The notes beneath the pieces were generated by a model. The model saw nothing but the letters and a program-made list of their open reading frames with translations, did not search any database and was not told the origin of the DNA. A DNA stretch of 64,000 nt, from contig NC_014150.1 in assembly GCF_000092845.1 (NCBI RefSeq), positions 744,001-808,000 on the forward strand, read 5' to 3'. Position numbers and translations under genes: made by a program. This DNA is from Brachyspira murdochii DSM 12563. Lineage in GTDB: Bacteria > Spirochaetota > Brachyspiria > Brachyspirales > Brachyspiraceae. Below are positions 35,444 to 44,065 of the stretch, piece by piece (within the stretch, counting starts at the first letter, position 1; each line of letters begins with the position of its first letter).

Positions 35444-36139
35444 TTAATTATTGTTTTCAGCTATTCTAAAAATAACAGACACTCTTGTTCCATCTGGCGG
35501 AAGTACATCTTCTCTGCCGTATCTTCCTATTTTTTTTACTTCAACAGCACCAGTCTCATAAGCAGCATCGCTTGTAATACCAACTGCACAGCTGTCAAGA
35601 CATAGTATGCAGCCTGTTCTTTTAGCTTTAGCGGCCTCAAAATTTCCGCCGAATCTAATATCCATAGGTCTTTCTTCATCTGATCTTATTATATCTGAAA
35701 AAGGAATTTCTTTACCCAAACCGTCCCAAGTAACAAATACATCTAATTTCTGACCATCTACTGTTTTTTCTAATTTCATATCTTCCATAGTAAGATTGTT
35801 TCCAGCTACTGCACCTATATCTATTAATGCCTGATAAAATTCTCTCTCATCTGACAAACCTCTCAAAACAGATTTATCTCCATTAGCACCTCTGTCAAAC
35901 ACTATACCATGCCTTGTAGGACTGTTGAAATATTTTGCATTTACTTCGGCAGGAATAATAACCTCTTTTTTCTCAATATCAATAACAACAGGTTCAGCTC
36001 CTTCATCTCTAAGTATTACGCTTCCCATAGAGTTAGTAAGTTCTGCACTGCTTACTGATGATGACGCTTGTTTATTTCCGCATGATGATAACATAAACGA
36101 GGATAATAAACACAACATAATAATAATTTTTTTGTTCAT
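35444..36139 (-). CDS. YdjY-domain lipoprotein
   Basis: 231 residues with signal peptide and lipobox LSSCGN (Cys20). VIIPAEVNAKYFNSPTRHGI, followed later by EREFYQALIDIGAVAGNNL, matches the YdjY pattern (nucleation strand, then the helix with the aLl-iGa motif). A later CILCLDSCAVG gives three close Cys, unusual for YdjY and possibly redox- or metal-binding. First gene of the operon that continues with the membrane protein, two transferases and the Fe-S protein. YdjY proteins have no proven function; co-occurrence with selenodomain-associated genes is known to me for this type of cluster. Confidence 0.75.
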   Translation of the reverse strand: MNKKIIIMLCLLSSFMLSSCGNKQASSSVSSAELTNSMGSVILRDEGAEPVVIDIEKKEVIIPAEVNAKYFNSPTRHGIVFDRGANGDKSVLRGLSDEREFYQALIDIGAVAGNNLTMEDMKLEKTVDGQKLDVFVTWDGLGKEIPFSDIIRSDEERPMDIRFGGNFEAAKAKRTGCILCLDSCAVGITSDAAYETGAVEVKKIGRYGREDVLPPDGTRVSVIFRIAENNN

Positions 36140-36179
36140 ACATTACTCCTTTTTAATAAAATTAAAATATTTAGCATAA

Positions 36180-36209
36180 AGTCTCTGAATGTATACATAT
36201 TCAGAGACT
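36180..36209. terminator. Perfect 11-bp hairpin between the TVP38 genes and the YdjY operon
   Basis: AGTCTCTGAAT (36180-36190), 8-nt loop, ATTCAGAGACT (36199-36209). On the minus strand only CTTTATG follows, so it may be a weak terminator that lets part of the TVP38 transcript continue into the YdjY operon. Confidence 0.55.
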
Positions 36210-36265
36210 AAATATTTTCATATCATTAGTATATTAAAAAATCACTACACAAAACTCCATATACT

Positions 36266-36943
36266 CTAAACAGATTTATCATTAATATATTTTCTCTTTA
36301 AAAATAATGATAATACAAGCACAAATATTAAAATAATACCTGCAATCAAAAAATATAAATATCTATTATTCTCAGAAACCGCACCTACAGAAGCTATAGT
36401 AAAAAAAGATATACCCGGAAGCATAAATAAAAATGTATATAGTGAATATTGTAGAAAACTTATATCCGTTATACCATAAGCAAAATTCTGTATATTGTAT
36501 GGAAATAAAGGTACTAACCTTGTAATCATCAAAAGGATCATGGCATTTTTATTTCCTTCCTCAAATAAAAGTTTATTTAAATATTTATTTTTCTCTACCA
36601 ATGGCTTTATAGTATCTTTTAAGAAAAACCTAGCTATTAAAAAAGAAATTACAGCAGCCAAAGTAGCAGAAAAAGAACATAATATTATACCAAGTACAGG
36701 ACCAAACAGCAATCCAGAAAATAAAGCAAATGTTATACCGGGCAAAGCTAATACAGAACTTCCTATAGCTGTTACTATAATATATATAATAGAAGCCTTA
36801 ACTATATTATCTCCAAGTATATTTCTAAAATCTTCCAAATTATGTATTTTGTCATGCAGTTTATAATGATGATTTAATATAATAACAGCTATAACTGCTG
36901 CCAAAAATATAATAAGTTTTATATATTTAGTTTTTAACTTCAT
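36266..36943 (-). CDS. TVP38/TMEM64 family membrane protein (second copy)
   Basis: About 225 residues with five to six hydrophobic helices and the SNARE-associated-domain core: LALPGITFALFSGLLFGPVL, a basic re-entrant part, and MITRLVPLFPYNIQNFAYGI then TDISFLQY. DedA/TVP38 proteins act in lipid scrambling or transport. I prefer the ATG at 36943 to an upstream TTG; even so it overlaps the preceding TVP38 gene by 17 bp, so they are translationally linked. This pair often accompanies selenodomain-associated transferases. Confidence 0.88.
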   Translation of the reverse strand: MKLKTKYIKLIIFLAAVIAVIILNHHYKLHDKIHNLEDFRNILGDNIVKASIIYIIVTAIGSSVLALPGITFALFSGLLFGPVLGIILCSFSATLAAVISFLIARFFLKDTIKPLVEKNKYLNKLLFEEGNKNAMILLMITRLVPLFPYNIQNFAYGITDISFLQYSLYTFLFMLPGISFFTIASVGAVSENNRYLYFLIAGIILIFVLVLSLFLKRKYINDKSV

Positions 36944-37682
36944 TATTATTTTCAACTTTATCTTCAGCTTTTTGAGTTTTATCTTTTTTATTTTTATATA
37001 TCTGTCTTAATAAAATTATAAATGCAGATAATGCAAACAATATTAAAAGTCCAGTAACAAATAGTTTGGCACCTCCTGTAAGCATGCCGCCTACATATGA
37101 ATATACTATTGTAGCAGGAAGCTGTCCTATTCCAGTGGCTATAAAAAAACTTAAAAAATTCATTGGTGTCAATCCTGCAGCATAGCTTACTATATCAAAA
37201 GATATAAAAGGAAGAAGCCTAGCTATAAGTACACTTTGTTTTCCATATTTTTCAAAAAATTCATCTATTTGTTTTAATCCAGTCTTGCTTGTAAGTTTTT
37301 CAACAAAATCTCTTCCTAATATTCTTGCTATATAAAAACATACTGCCGCTCCCGCCATAGCACTAGACCAAGATAATAATGCCCCAGCCTTCCAGCCGAA
37401 TAAATTAGCATTTGCAAATGTGAGTAAAAATGCAGGCAAGGGGGCTATTACAGATTGAAGTACCATAAGTATAAATGAAACTGCCATAGCATAATGCCCG
37501 TAAGAGGCTACAAATTCCTTTACCACATTAAAATCACCAGATGCAAACATTTTAAATATAGTATTAAGATTACTATTTACTTCTGGTATAAAAAAATAGG
37601 AAAGTACTGCAAGCAAAATTATTAATATCAAAATTACTTTTTTTATTATTGATTTTTTATTTGAAACATTTGACTGTTCCAT
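36927..37682 (-). CDS. TVP38/TMEM64 family membrane protein (first copy)
   Basis: 251 residues, paralogous to the next gene: PLPAFLLTFANANLFGWKAG (near 90), YIARILGRDFVEKLTSKTG, and the family hallmark LIARLLPFISFDIVSYAAGL followed by TPMNFLSFF. Five to six membrane helices, plus a charged C-terminal tail rich in Lys/Glu/Asn. ATG follows TAGGAGTTTATTTT. Expected in the inner membrane, with lipid or lipid-linked substrate transport the likely role. Confidence 0.9.
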   Translation of the reverse strand: MEQSNVSNKKSIIKKVILILIILLAVLSYFFIPEVNSNLNTIFKMFASGDFNVVKEFVASYGHYAMAVSFILMVLQSVIAPLPAFLLTFANANLFGWKAGALLSWSSAMAGAAVCFYIARILGRDFVEKLTSKTGLKQIDEFFEKYGKQSVLIARLLPFISFDIVSYAAGLTPMNFLSFFIATGIGQLPATIVYSYVGGMLTGGAKLFVTGLLILFALSAFIILLRQIYKNKKDKTQKAEDKVENNNEVKN

Positions 37683-37920
37683 AAAATAAACTCCTAAAAA
37701 TGATAGAATAATTTTTATTAAAGCCGCACGGACTAATAATTTTTATTTAAGAGGGAATTTATGATTGTTAAAAAACATACAAAATAGTACTTTTTTTAAT
37801 AAAAGAATAAACATAAGAAAAATCCAGTAAAGTTACTTTATAAGAATGATAACAAAAATAATAAAAATATCAAGTATAAAGCTATTATATATAGCTATAT
37901 GTATAATTTTTTACAAACTA

Positions 37921-37949
37921 TTGACATTTTACTGTCTAAATTATATTAT
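37921..37949 (+). promoter_or_regulatory. Promoter of the ECF transporter operon
   Basis: TTGACA (37921-37926), 17-bp spacer, TATTAT (37944-37949), 240 bp upstream of the S-component start. The preceding 37683-37920 region is AT-rich with no feature I can name. Confidence 0.8.
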
Positions 37950-37984
37950 TAAAATATAACTTTCAAAAAATAATAATAATTAAA

Positions 37985-38160
37985 GGTATTAATTTTATTA
38001 TGAATATTTTATCATCATCACAAAATATGCATTTCAAGAATCAATACCACTTTCCTCAGATAATCTAAATACTGCAGGCAGGCTGTCTGTAAAACATCGA
38101 TATTCTTTTCTTATTTTAATAATATAACAAATATAATTGATTAATTTTTTTTAATCAGTT
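37985..38160 (+). promoter_or_regulatory. Structured 5' leader of the ECF operon, candidate riboswitch or attenuator
   Basis: The leader of about 230 nt contains nested pairing: GGTATT (37985-37990) with AATACC (38043-38048), enclosing ATATTTT/AAAATAT around an 11-nt loop. Then comes a G/C-richer block with CAGGC/GTCTG (about 38076-38090), and near its end TGATTAA-TTTTTT-TTAATCA (38138-38157), just before the ribosome binding site. It matches no riboswitch consensus I can recall. Structure is read by eye and function is inferred from the long leader before a transporter. Confidence 0.4.
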
Positions 38161-38189
38161 AATAATAAAAAACTAAAAGGATTTAAACA

Positions 38190-38807
38190 ATGAAAACAAA
38201 AGCGTATTCATTAACTTTTTGTGCTATAGGCGTAGCATTAAACATAGTGCTTTCATTCATAGCAAAACACTTAAGTATCCCATTTGTATTTTTTGATGTA
38301 ATGGGTACAGTATTAAGCGGTGCAGTACTAGGACCATTATACGGAGCAATTACTGGATTTGTTACCAATCTAATTACTTCTATGGTTAATAATCCTGCAG
38401 AACTGCCTTATGCTATTGTCAATATGATGATAGGTATAATAACAGGATTTATTTCTATTAAATTCGGATTCAAACTTCCTACAGCTATAATAACAGGTGT
38501 AATACTCGCTGTTGCAGCTCCATTAGTAGGAACTCCTATAACAGTAATATTATACGGCGGATTAGCTGGAGGAACTATGGATATTATGACTGGATTCTTA
38601 ATTCAAAGCGGTCAGAAAATATTTACTTCTGCATTTATACCTAGAATAATATCTAATATCATAGACAAGCCTTTATCTTGTATAATAGCATATATTATAA
38701 TTTTAAGAATGCCTAGCTCTCTTCTCTCTAAAATAACTACAAATAAAAAATTATTAGCTCAAAAAAATGCTGCTTCTTCAAAAGATGAGGATATAGATAA
38801 TGAATAG
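38190..38807 (+). CDS. ECF transporter S component (CD3073-like)
   Basis: 205 residues, six membrane helices of the ECF substrate-binding fold: FCAIGVALNIVLSFIAKHL, FDVMGTVLSGAVLGPLYGAI, TGFVTNLITSMV and so on, then a charged cytoplasmic tail. S components bind a vitamin or similar molecule and dock on the EcfAA'T module, all of which is encoded downstream. Sequence type and gene order (a TudS-like desulfidase next) fit the CD3073 family, whose substrate is not known; a sulfur-containing base is an attractive guess. AAAAGGATTTAAACA precedes the ATG; the end overlaps the next gene by 8 bp. Confidence 0.85.
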   Translation: MKTKAYSLTFCAIGVALNIVLSFIAKHLSIPFVFFDVMGTVLSGAVLGPLYGAITGFVTNLITSMVNNPAELPYAIVNMMIGIITGFISIKFGFKLPTAIITGVILAVAAPLVGTPITVILYGGLAGGTMDIMTGFLIQSGQKIFTSAFIPRIISNIIDKPLSCIIAYIIILRMPSSLLSKITTNKKLLAQKNAASSKDEDIDNE

Positions 38808-39318
38808 GTCAAAAAAATTGGCTGTATTATCGCATTGCATATTAAATCAAAATGCTGTTGTCAAAGGAGAATACAAGAATATGAATGTATTTTTTTCATT
38901 TGTACAAAAGCTATTTGAAAATAATATAGGAATACTTCAGCTTCCATGCCCTGAAACAGAATGTTACGGATTAAAAAGATGGGGACATGTAAAAGAACAA
39001 TTCAATAACTCCGGATATAAAAAATATGCTAGAGAAACTCTAAATTCATTTGTGAATACTCTTAAAGAATATATTGACAATGGATATGAAATAATAGGAA
39101 TATACGGAATAGCTGGAAGTCCTAGCTGCGGAGTTAATCTTACATGTTCTGCTGACTGGGAAGGAGAAGTTGGACTTTATAAAGATAAAGAAGATATTAC
39201 ATCAAGAGTAAAAATGATAAATGAAAGCGGTATATTTATGGAAATGTTTAAATCTATACTAAAAGAAAATAATATAAATATACCTTTTTATGATGTTGAT
39301 GATTATTTAAAAAAATAG
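38800..39318 (+). CDS. TudS-related putative desulfidase (DUF523/CD3072-like)
   Basis: 172 residues. Conserved Cys in the positions expected for the TudS/DUF523 cluster: LSHCILNQNAVVKG near the start, LPCPETECYGLKRWG, and YGIAGSPSCGVNLTC. TudS proteins carry a [4Fe-4S] cluster and remove sulfur from thiouracil. Here the gene overlaps the S-component gene by 8 bp and is followed by the rest of the transporter, so transport and desulfurisation of one thiolated compound is a coherent hypothesis. Which compound cannot be read from the sequence. Confidence 0.8.
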   Translation: MNRSKKLAVLSHCILNQNAVVKGEYKNMNVFFSFVQKLFENNIGILQLPCPETECYGLKRWGHVKEQFNNSGYKKYARETLNSFVNTLKEYIDNGYEIIGIYGIAGSPSCGVNLTCSADWEGEVGLYKDKEDITSRVKMINESGIFMEMFKSILKENNINIPFYDVDDYLKK

Positions 39319-39338
39319 ATTTTTTATTAACAAAAATA

Positions 39339-39380
39339 TATTGGGGTTTTATTATTAAAGCCCTAATATTAATTTTTTAT
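39339..39380 (+). terminator. Hairpin with T-run inside the ECF operon
   Basis: TATT-G-GGG-T-TTTA, short loop, then TAAA-G-CCC-T-AATA and TTAATTTTTT, between the desulfidase stop and the ATPase genes. It probably reduces transcription of the energising module relative to the first two genes. Confidence 0.65.
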
Positions 39381-39397
39381 TTATTAGGAAATTTATA

Positions 39398-40231
39398 ATG
39401 AGTAAAGCTGTAGAGTTTAAAAATGTATGTTTTTCATATATTCAAGATGATAATGAAAACTACTTTCTTAACAATATTAATCTCTCTATTGATGAAAACA
39501 GTTATTTAGCACTTATTGGAAAAAATGGAAGCGGAAAATCTACATTAATAAAACTTATGTTTGGAATAGAAAAAGCAAATAAAGGCGAAATAAAAATATT
39601 TGATATGAATATAAATGAAAAGGCATACGAAATATATAAAATAGCAAGCCTAGTTTTTCAAAATCCTGATGATCAAATAGTAGCAGACACTATAGAACTT
39701 GATATTGCTTTTACTATGGAAAATTATTCTATACCAAGCAAAGAAATGCATAAAAGAATAGATGAAGTACTTGAAATAGTGGAACTTTCAAATAAAAGAA
39801 AAGATAAAGTACATTCATTATCAGGAGGAGAAAAACAAAGACTATGTATAGCTTCATCTTTGGTATTAAATCCTAAAATACTTGTATTAGATGAACCTAC
39901 ATCTATGCTTGATGCTGAAAATAGAATGAAAGTAATTGAAGTATTAAATAAAATACATTCAATGGGTACTACTATAATTATAGTAACTCATCATATTAAT
40001 GAAATAGAGCATTGCAATGAGGTTGTATTTATGGATAATGGAAGTGTATCTTTTAAAGGCTCTTCAGATGAATTTGTAAGGGCTTTAATAAAAAATGATG
40101 AGTTTCATAAGCTGAATATGCCTATTAATTTTAAGTTGGCTTATGAATTATATAAAAATAAAAATGTATTAATAGATAAAGATATTTTTAACTATAAAAA
40201 GGTTTGTGAAAGTTTATGGAAATATGTTTAA
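39398..40231 (+). CDS. ECF transporter ATPase EcfA1
   Basis: 277-residue ABC ATPase: Walker A GKNGSGKSTLIKLM, Q-loop FQNPDDQIVADT, signature HSLSGGEKQRL, Walker B ILVLDEPTSMLD and switch His in IVTHHINEIE. The NPDDQ after the Q-loop is typical for ECF ATPases of the EcfA type. GGAAATTTATA precedes ATG. It overlaps the second ATPase gene by 16 bp, ensuring equal amounts of both. Confidence 0.93.
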   Translation: MSKAVEFKNVCFSYIQDDNENYFLNNINLSIDENSYLALIGKNGSGKSTLIKLMFGIEKANKGEIKIFDMNINEKAYEIYKIASLVFQNPDDQIVADTIELDIAFTMENYSIPSKEMHKRIDEVLEIVELSNKRKDKVHSLSGGEKQRLCIASSLVLNPKILVLDEPTSMLDAENRMKVIEVLNKIHSMGTTIIIVTHHINEIEHCNEVVFMDNGSVSFKGSSDEFVRALIKNDEFHKLNMPINFKLAYELYKNKNVLIDKDIFNYKKVCESLWKYV

Positions 40232-41049
40232 AAAACTTAAATGCAGGATACATAATAAGCAAAAAAGAAAAAAAACTAATAACTGAAAATTTAAATGCAG
40301 TATTTGAAAGCGGAAAATTTCATTTTTTGGCAGGAGTATCTGGAAGCGGAAAATCTACACTTCTTGAAACTATATGCCTGCTTATAAAAAAAATATCAGG
40401 CGAAATATTATTTGATAATAAGAATATAGAAGATAAAAATAATCTAAAAGAGTTTAGACAATCATCTGGAATAATGCTTCAGTACACAGAAAAACAATTT
40501 TTTAATAATACAGTAAGAGAAGAAATAACATTTAATCTAAAAAGACAAAAACTTGATAATAAAGAAATTAATAAAAAATTAAAAGAAACTTTGGAAATAT
40601 TAAATATTGATAAAAAAATATTAAAAGCCTCCCCATTTGAAATAAGCGGCGGACAGAAAAGAACAATAGCACTAGCCTCTATAATAATAACTTCTCCAAA
40701 AATATTATTTTTAGATGAACCTACAGCAGGACTTGACTTTGAAAGTAAAAGCACATTCATGAATACTATAAAAAATTTAAATAAAACTTCTAATATTACT
40801 ATTATACAGTCATCTCATATACTAGATGATATAATAGAATACGGCGATTATGTTTTTATTATTAATAAAAATAAAAAATATATTCAAGGAAAGCCTAAAG
40901 ATTTATTATTTTCAAAAGATATACTTAAAGAATATAATCTAATAGAACCTGAAATTTTCTTATATATGGAAGAGCTTAAAAAATTAGGAATGAATAATAT
41001 TGATAATATATCAAATGCTTATGAATTAATACAAAAATTATTTTATTAA
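40216..41049 (+). CDS. ECF transporter ATPase EcfA2
   Basis: 277-residue ABC ATPase paired with EcfA1: Walker A GVSGSGKSTLLETI, Q-loop MLQYTEKQFFN (with the E-x-Q-F of EcfA' proteins), signature EISGGQKRTIALA, Walker B ILFLDEPTAGLD and switch region IIQSSHILDDI. The Ser-Ser-His arrangement of the switch is normal. Starts 16 bp inside the previous gene and is followed by EcfT after 12 bp. Confidence 0.92.
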   Translation: MEICLKNLNAGYIISKKEKKLITENLNAVFESGKFHFLAGVSGSGKSTLLETICLLIKKISGEILFDNKNIEDKNNLKEFRQSSGIMLQYTEKQFFNNTVREEITFNLKRQKLDNKEINKKLKETLEILNIDKKILKASPFEISGGQKRTIALASIIITSPKILFLDEPTAGLDFESKSTFMNTIKNLNKTSNITIIQSSHILDDIIEYGDYVFIINKNKKYIQGKPKDLLFSKDILKEYNLIEPEIFLYMEELKKLGMNNIDNISNAYELIQKLFY

Positions 41050-41061
41050 AAGAGTATTATT

Positions 41062-41802
41062 ATGACAAAAAGATTTGACCCAAGAACTATTTTTTTATCC
41101 ACATTATTTTTAGCTGTATCATTAGTAGTAATGAATAAAATAAATCAAACTATATTCTGTGCTTTAGCTATAATTTTGCATGTACTTCTTATAGGAATAA
41201 ATATTAAAAATATTATAAAAATATTTATAGCATCTATATGGCTTTTACTTTCAATTATATTAATTAATTATTTTTTGATAGGAAGAAATATAGATTATAT
41301 AGCAAATACAGCTTTCAGATTATTTGGAATTATAATACTTGCAGCAGCAGTTCTATCATCTATGGATATAATGGATATAGGCTTTGCCATAGAAAAAATA
41401 TTTTATCCTTTGAAATATATAAAAATACCAATAGAAAGCATAAGCATTATAATAGCATTATCATTAAAGTTTATACCATTAATAAAAGATGAAGCTTTAA
41501 GAATAAGAAAAGCTCAAAAAGCAAGGGGACTTGATTATCAATTAATGCCCATAGGAGAGAAAATAACTAATTCAGCCAATCTTTTTATACCAATAGTAAT
41601 TTTGGCAATACAGTCATCAGTAAAAACAGCCGTTGCTATGGAAGTGAGAGGATACAGTGCTCCTTGTGACAAGACAAGATTATATGAATCATTTATCAAA
41701 GTAAAAGACATTTTATATATATCATTTAGCATTTTATTTTTAATATTTATTATTTTAGTGAGGCTTAATATAATAAAAATACTAGATAATATCAAACTAT
41801 AA
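41062..41802 (+). CDS. ECF transporter T component EcfT
   Basis: 246 residues with about six membrane helices (for example FLSTLFLAVSLVVM, IFIASIWLLLSIILI, AFRLFGIIILAAAVL). The two coupling motifs that contact the ATPases are RKAQKARGLDYQL and VAMEVRGYSAPCDKTR (Ala-Arg-Gly and Val-Arg-Gly). It completes the ECF module; the operon ends in a strong bidirectional terminator. Confidence 0.92.
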   Translation: MTKRFDPRTIFLSTLFLAVSLVVMNKINQTIFCALAIILHVLLIGINIKNIIKIFIASIWLLLSIILINYFLIGRNIDYIANTAFRLFGIIILAAAVLSSMDIMDIGFAIEKIFYPLKYIKIPIESISIIIALSLKFIPLIKDEALRIRKAQKARGLDYQLMPIGEKITNSANLFIPIVILAIQSSVKTAVAMEVRGYSAPCDKTRLYESFIKVKDILYISFSILFLIFIILVRLNIIKILDNIKL

Positions 41803-41807
41803 TAAAA

Positions 41808-41838
41808 AATAAAGGGCTTAAAAAAGCCCTTTATTTAT
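41808..41838. terminator. Bidirectional terminator between EcfT and the TPR operon
   Basis: AATAAAGGGCTT (41808-41819), 4-nt loop, AAGCCCTTTATT (41824-41835): a perfect 12-bp stem with A-run before and T-run after, between two convergent transcription units. Confidence 0.9.
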
Positions 41839-41853
41839 ATTTTATATTATTAA

Positions 41854-44061
41854 TTATATCTTCCAATTAGGGAAACGCTTAATAACAGCAGAAATTATAT
41901 CAGTTTTATAATGCTGCTCTAAATTAACCAGCTTTTGGAACTCACTAAATATAATTTTCACATCATCTTCAGATTCATTTTCTATAAACTTGAGTAAATA
42001 AGCCTTATCAAATACCAAATCATATACCACTTTCAAAAGTTTTCTAGCCTGAGCAGATGTTTCTTTTTTATCAACCATTTTAGAGAGATGAGGTATAATG
42101 CTAAGAAGTCCTATCATAAGAGAGTTTTTATTTATTTTAATATCCCCCTCTATATCATCATAATACTCACCGTCAAGTATCTTCTGAGCAAAATATACAA
42201 ATGCCTCTGGATATTCTCTATAATGAAGAAATATATCATCAATAGTCTTAGCAAGCATATCAACTTTACCGTCAGCAAATAATTTATTTACTATAAGATA
42301 ATTATTTTTTACTTGAGAAGAATAAAGCATTTTTAATATAATATTATAATAATCATCTCTTCTTCCGTCCCAAATAGCTTTTATAAACTTCTCCCTGTAG
42401 TTTGAAGAAGGAAGAACCTCATAAATATGAGTATAATCATCAATATCTTTCACTATATCAGAAAGCATAGGTATATCTTTATCAACTGATGACTGACTTC
42501 TCAAATATATTGTACTCACTATTCTCTCATCATTATGAGATTTTTTATCTTTAGAAATATTAACAAAATAATCATTCATCTCCCTAGCCTCATCTGAGTT
42601 CAAATTAGGAGTATAATTTAAATATTCCATATATATCTGATATCTTTCAAAGAAATTATCAGTTTTATTGAACTTAGACAAACACTCAGCATCATAAGTT
42701 TCAGCTTCTTCATTATAAAGGAAAGTATTTTTATCAAACTTAACAGTAGTAGAAGCCCTTACAGATTTTTTAGCACTTTCAAGCCATTTAGTATAAGAAG
42801 CCTCTGGAACTACTACAGCTGGTTTTGAAGTCAATTCCTGTTTTAAATCTTTAGTTGTAATAGTTTTTTTATATTTTAAAATAATAGTTAAAAGCTCTGT
42901 AGGATTTTCCTCTGCTATTTTTTTTATCTCATTAAGTTTGTATGCCTTATAAACATTAATATCATCAGCAGGAAGCGTAGTAAGAGACTGTATAGCCATA
43001 TCAAATGTCATCTTTCTTACTTCTTCCTGAGATACAAATTTTATCATCAAAAAGTTTATATCTATAGCTTTAATTTTACCTACCCCGAAGTTTCTATGAA
43101 TAACATATTTATCAACATCGTATTGTATATATTTTTCAAATATTTCTATACAATCTTTAGGCTTCTTATTTACATTTGCTATAGATGATATTTCTTCTAT
43201 TTTTTCAAAAAGTGTATGATTAGGATACAATTTTTTATAAACATCTATAAGTCTATGTCTGAAAAATTTAGCCTTTCTATTATTCTGAGCTACTATATCC
43301 TGCTCATAATTAAGCAAATTTTTTATAGTTTTCAAAGCATCGCTGTATCTGTTATTTTCAAAATAGTAGAAAAATATTATTTTCCACACATCTATCATTA
43401 TATTAGAATCAACTAATGCTTTTAATGCATTTTCATGTTTAAGCAAATAATTATAATTATCAGGTTCATACTGAAGAACTTTTTTTATATCGCTTTCGGC
43501 ATTATCTCTCTCTCTTAAAAGATTTCTTTCAAAAGCTATTTTGTAATAATGCACAGCACTCTTTATATCGCCTGCTGCTTCTTTAGTATGTGCTATTTTT
43601 TCAGGAAGTTCTGGGTTTGAAACATCAAAACGTATAAGTCTTTCCCATATTTCTAAAGCCTCAGCTTCCCTATTTGTACTTTGATAATAGCTGGCTAAAT
43701 ATCTTAAAGCATAATCGCTTTCATAATATTCATCTAATATTTTCTGTGCTATAAACTCAACAATATTCCATTTCTTAGCATTTTTAAAAATACCCAAAAG
43801 TTTATCCAAACTCATGTCAGAATAATTTGAAATTTTTAAATTTAAAAGCCCGTTTGCATATAACGCAGATATATGATTAGGATTTTTATCTAATTGCAGT
43901 TTAGCAGTCTCTATAGCAGCATTAATATCATCAGTATCATTTATTTCATTAATTACAGCAGCCAAATCAAAAAAATATTTAGTTGTATAATTAAGTAATG
44001 GTTTTCTAGTAAATGTTTCTTCTGAAAATATATTTTCCAATTTTTGTAGAGCTTCTGACAT
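41854..44061 (-). CDS. TPR protein resembling the N-terminal half of the giant spirochaete GreA, without the GreA domain
   Basis: 735 residues. The first half is TPR-like helices (YALRYLASYYQSTNREAEAL, EAAGDIKSAVHYYKIAF). The middle has a short beta-rich segment HRNFGVGKIKAIDINFLMIK followed by MTFDMAIQSLTTLPADDINV, which recalls the 'GvG.I...d...i.F....h.m..d.A...L..L' block before the GreA domain in the roughly 900-residue GreA proteins of Borrelia and Treponema. The protein ends at KRFPNWKI, about where that GreA domain would start. If right, a separate greA must exist elsewhere. The 4-bp gap to the preceding TPR gene indicates cotranscription. Homology is from memory and moderate. Confidence 0.6.
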   Translation of the reverse strand: MSEALQKLENIFSEETFTRKPLLNYTTKYFFDLAAVINEINDTDDINAAIETAKLQLDKNPNHISALYANGLLNLKISNYSDMSLDKLLGIFKNAKKWNIVEFIAQKILDEYYESDYALRYLASYYQSTNREAEALEIWERLIRFDVSNPELPEKIAHTKEAAGDIKSAVHYYKIAFERNLLRERDNAESDIKKVLQYEPDNYNYLLKHENALKALVDSNIMIDVWKIIFFYYFENNRYSDALKTIKNLLNYEQDIVAQNNRKAKFFRHRLIDVYKKLYPNHTLFEKIEEISSIANVNKKPKDCIEIFEKYIQYDVDKYVIHRNFGVGKIKAIDINFLMIKFVSQEEVRKMTFDMAIQSLTTLPADDINVYKAYKLNEIKKIAEENPTELLTIILKYKKTITTKDLKQELTSKPAVVVPEASYTKWLESAKKSVRASTTVKFDKNTFLYNEEAETYDAECLSKFNKTDNFFERYQIYMEYLNYTPNLNSDEAREMNDYFVNISKDKKSHNDERIVSTIYLRSQSSVDKDIPMLSDIVKDIDDYTHIYEVLPSSNYREKFIKAIWDGRRDDYYNIILKMLYSSQVKNNYLIVNKLFADGKVDMLAKTIDDIFLHYREYPEAFVYFAQKILDGEYYDDIEGDIKINKNSLMIGLLSIIPHLSKMVDKKETSAQARKLLKVVYDLVFDKAYLLKFIENESEDDVKIIFSEFQKLVNLEQHYKTDIISAVIKRFPNWKI

Positions 44062-44065
44062 ATTA

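Noticed and set aside
36180-36209. Perfect 11-bp hairpin as an operator for the YdjY operon
   Set aside because: It lies between two units of the same direction at a position normal for a terminator and no similar sequence occurs elsewhere in the window; kept as a weak terminator.
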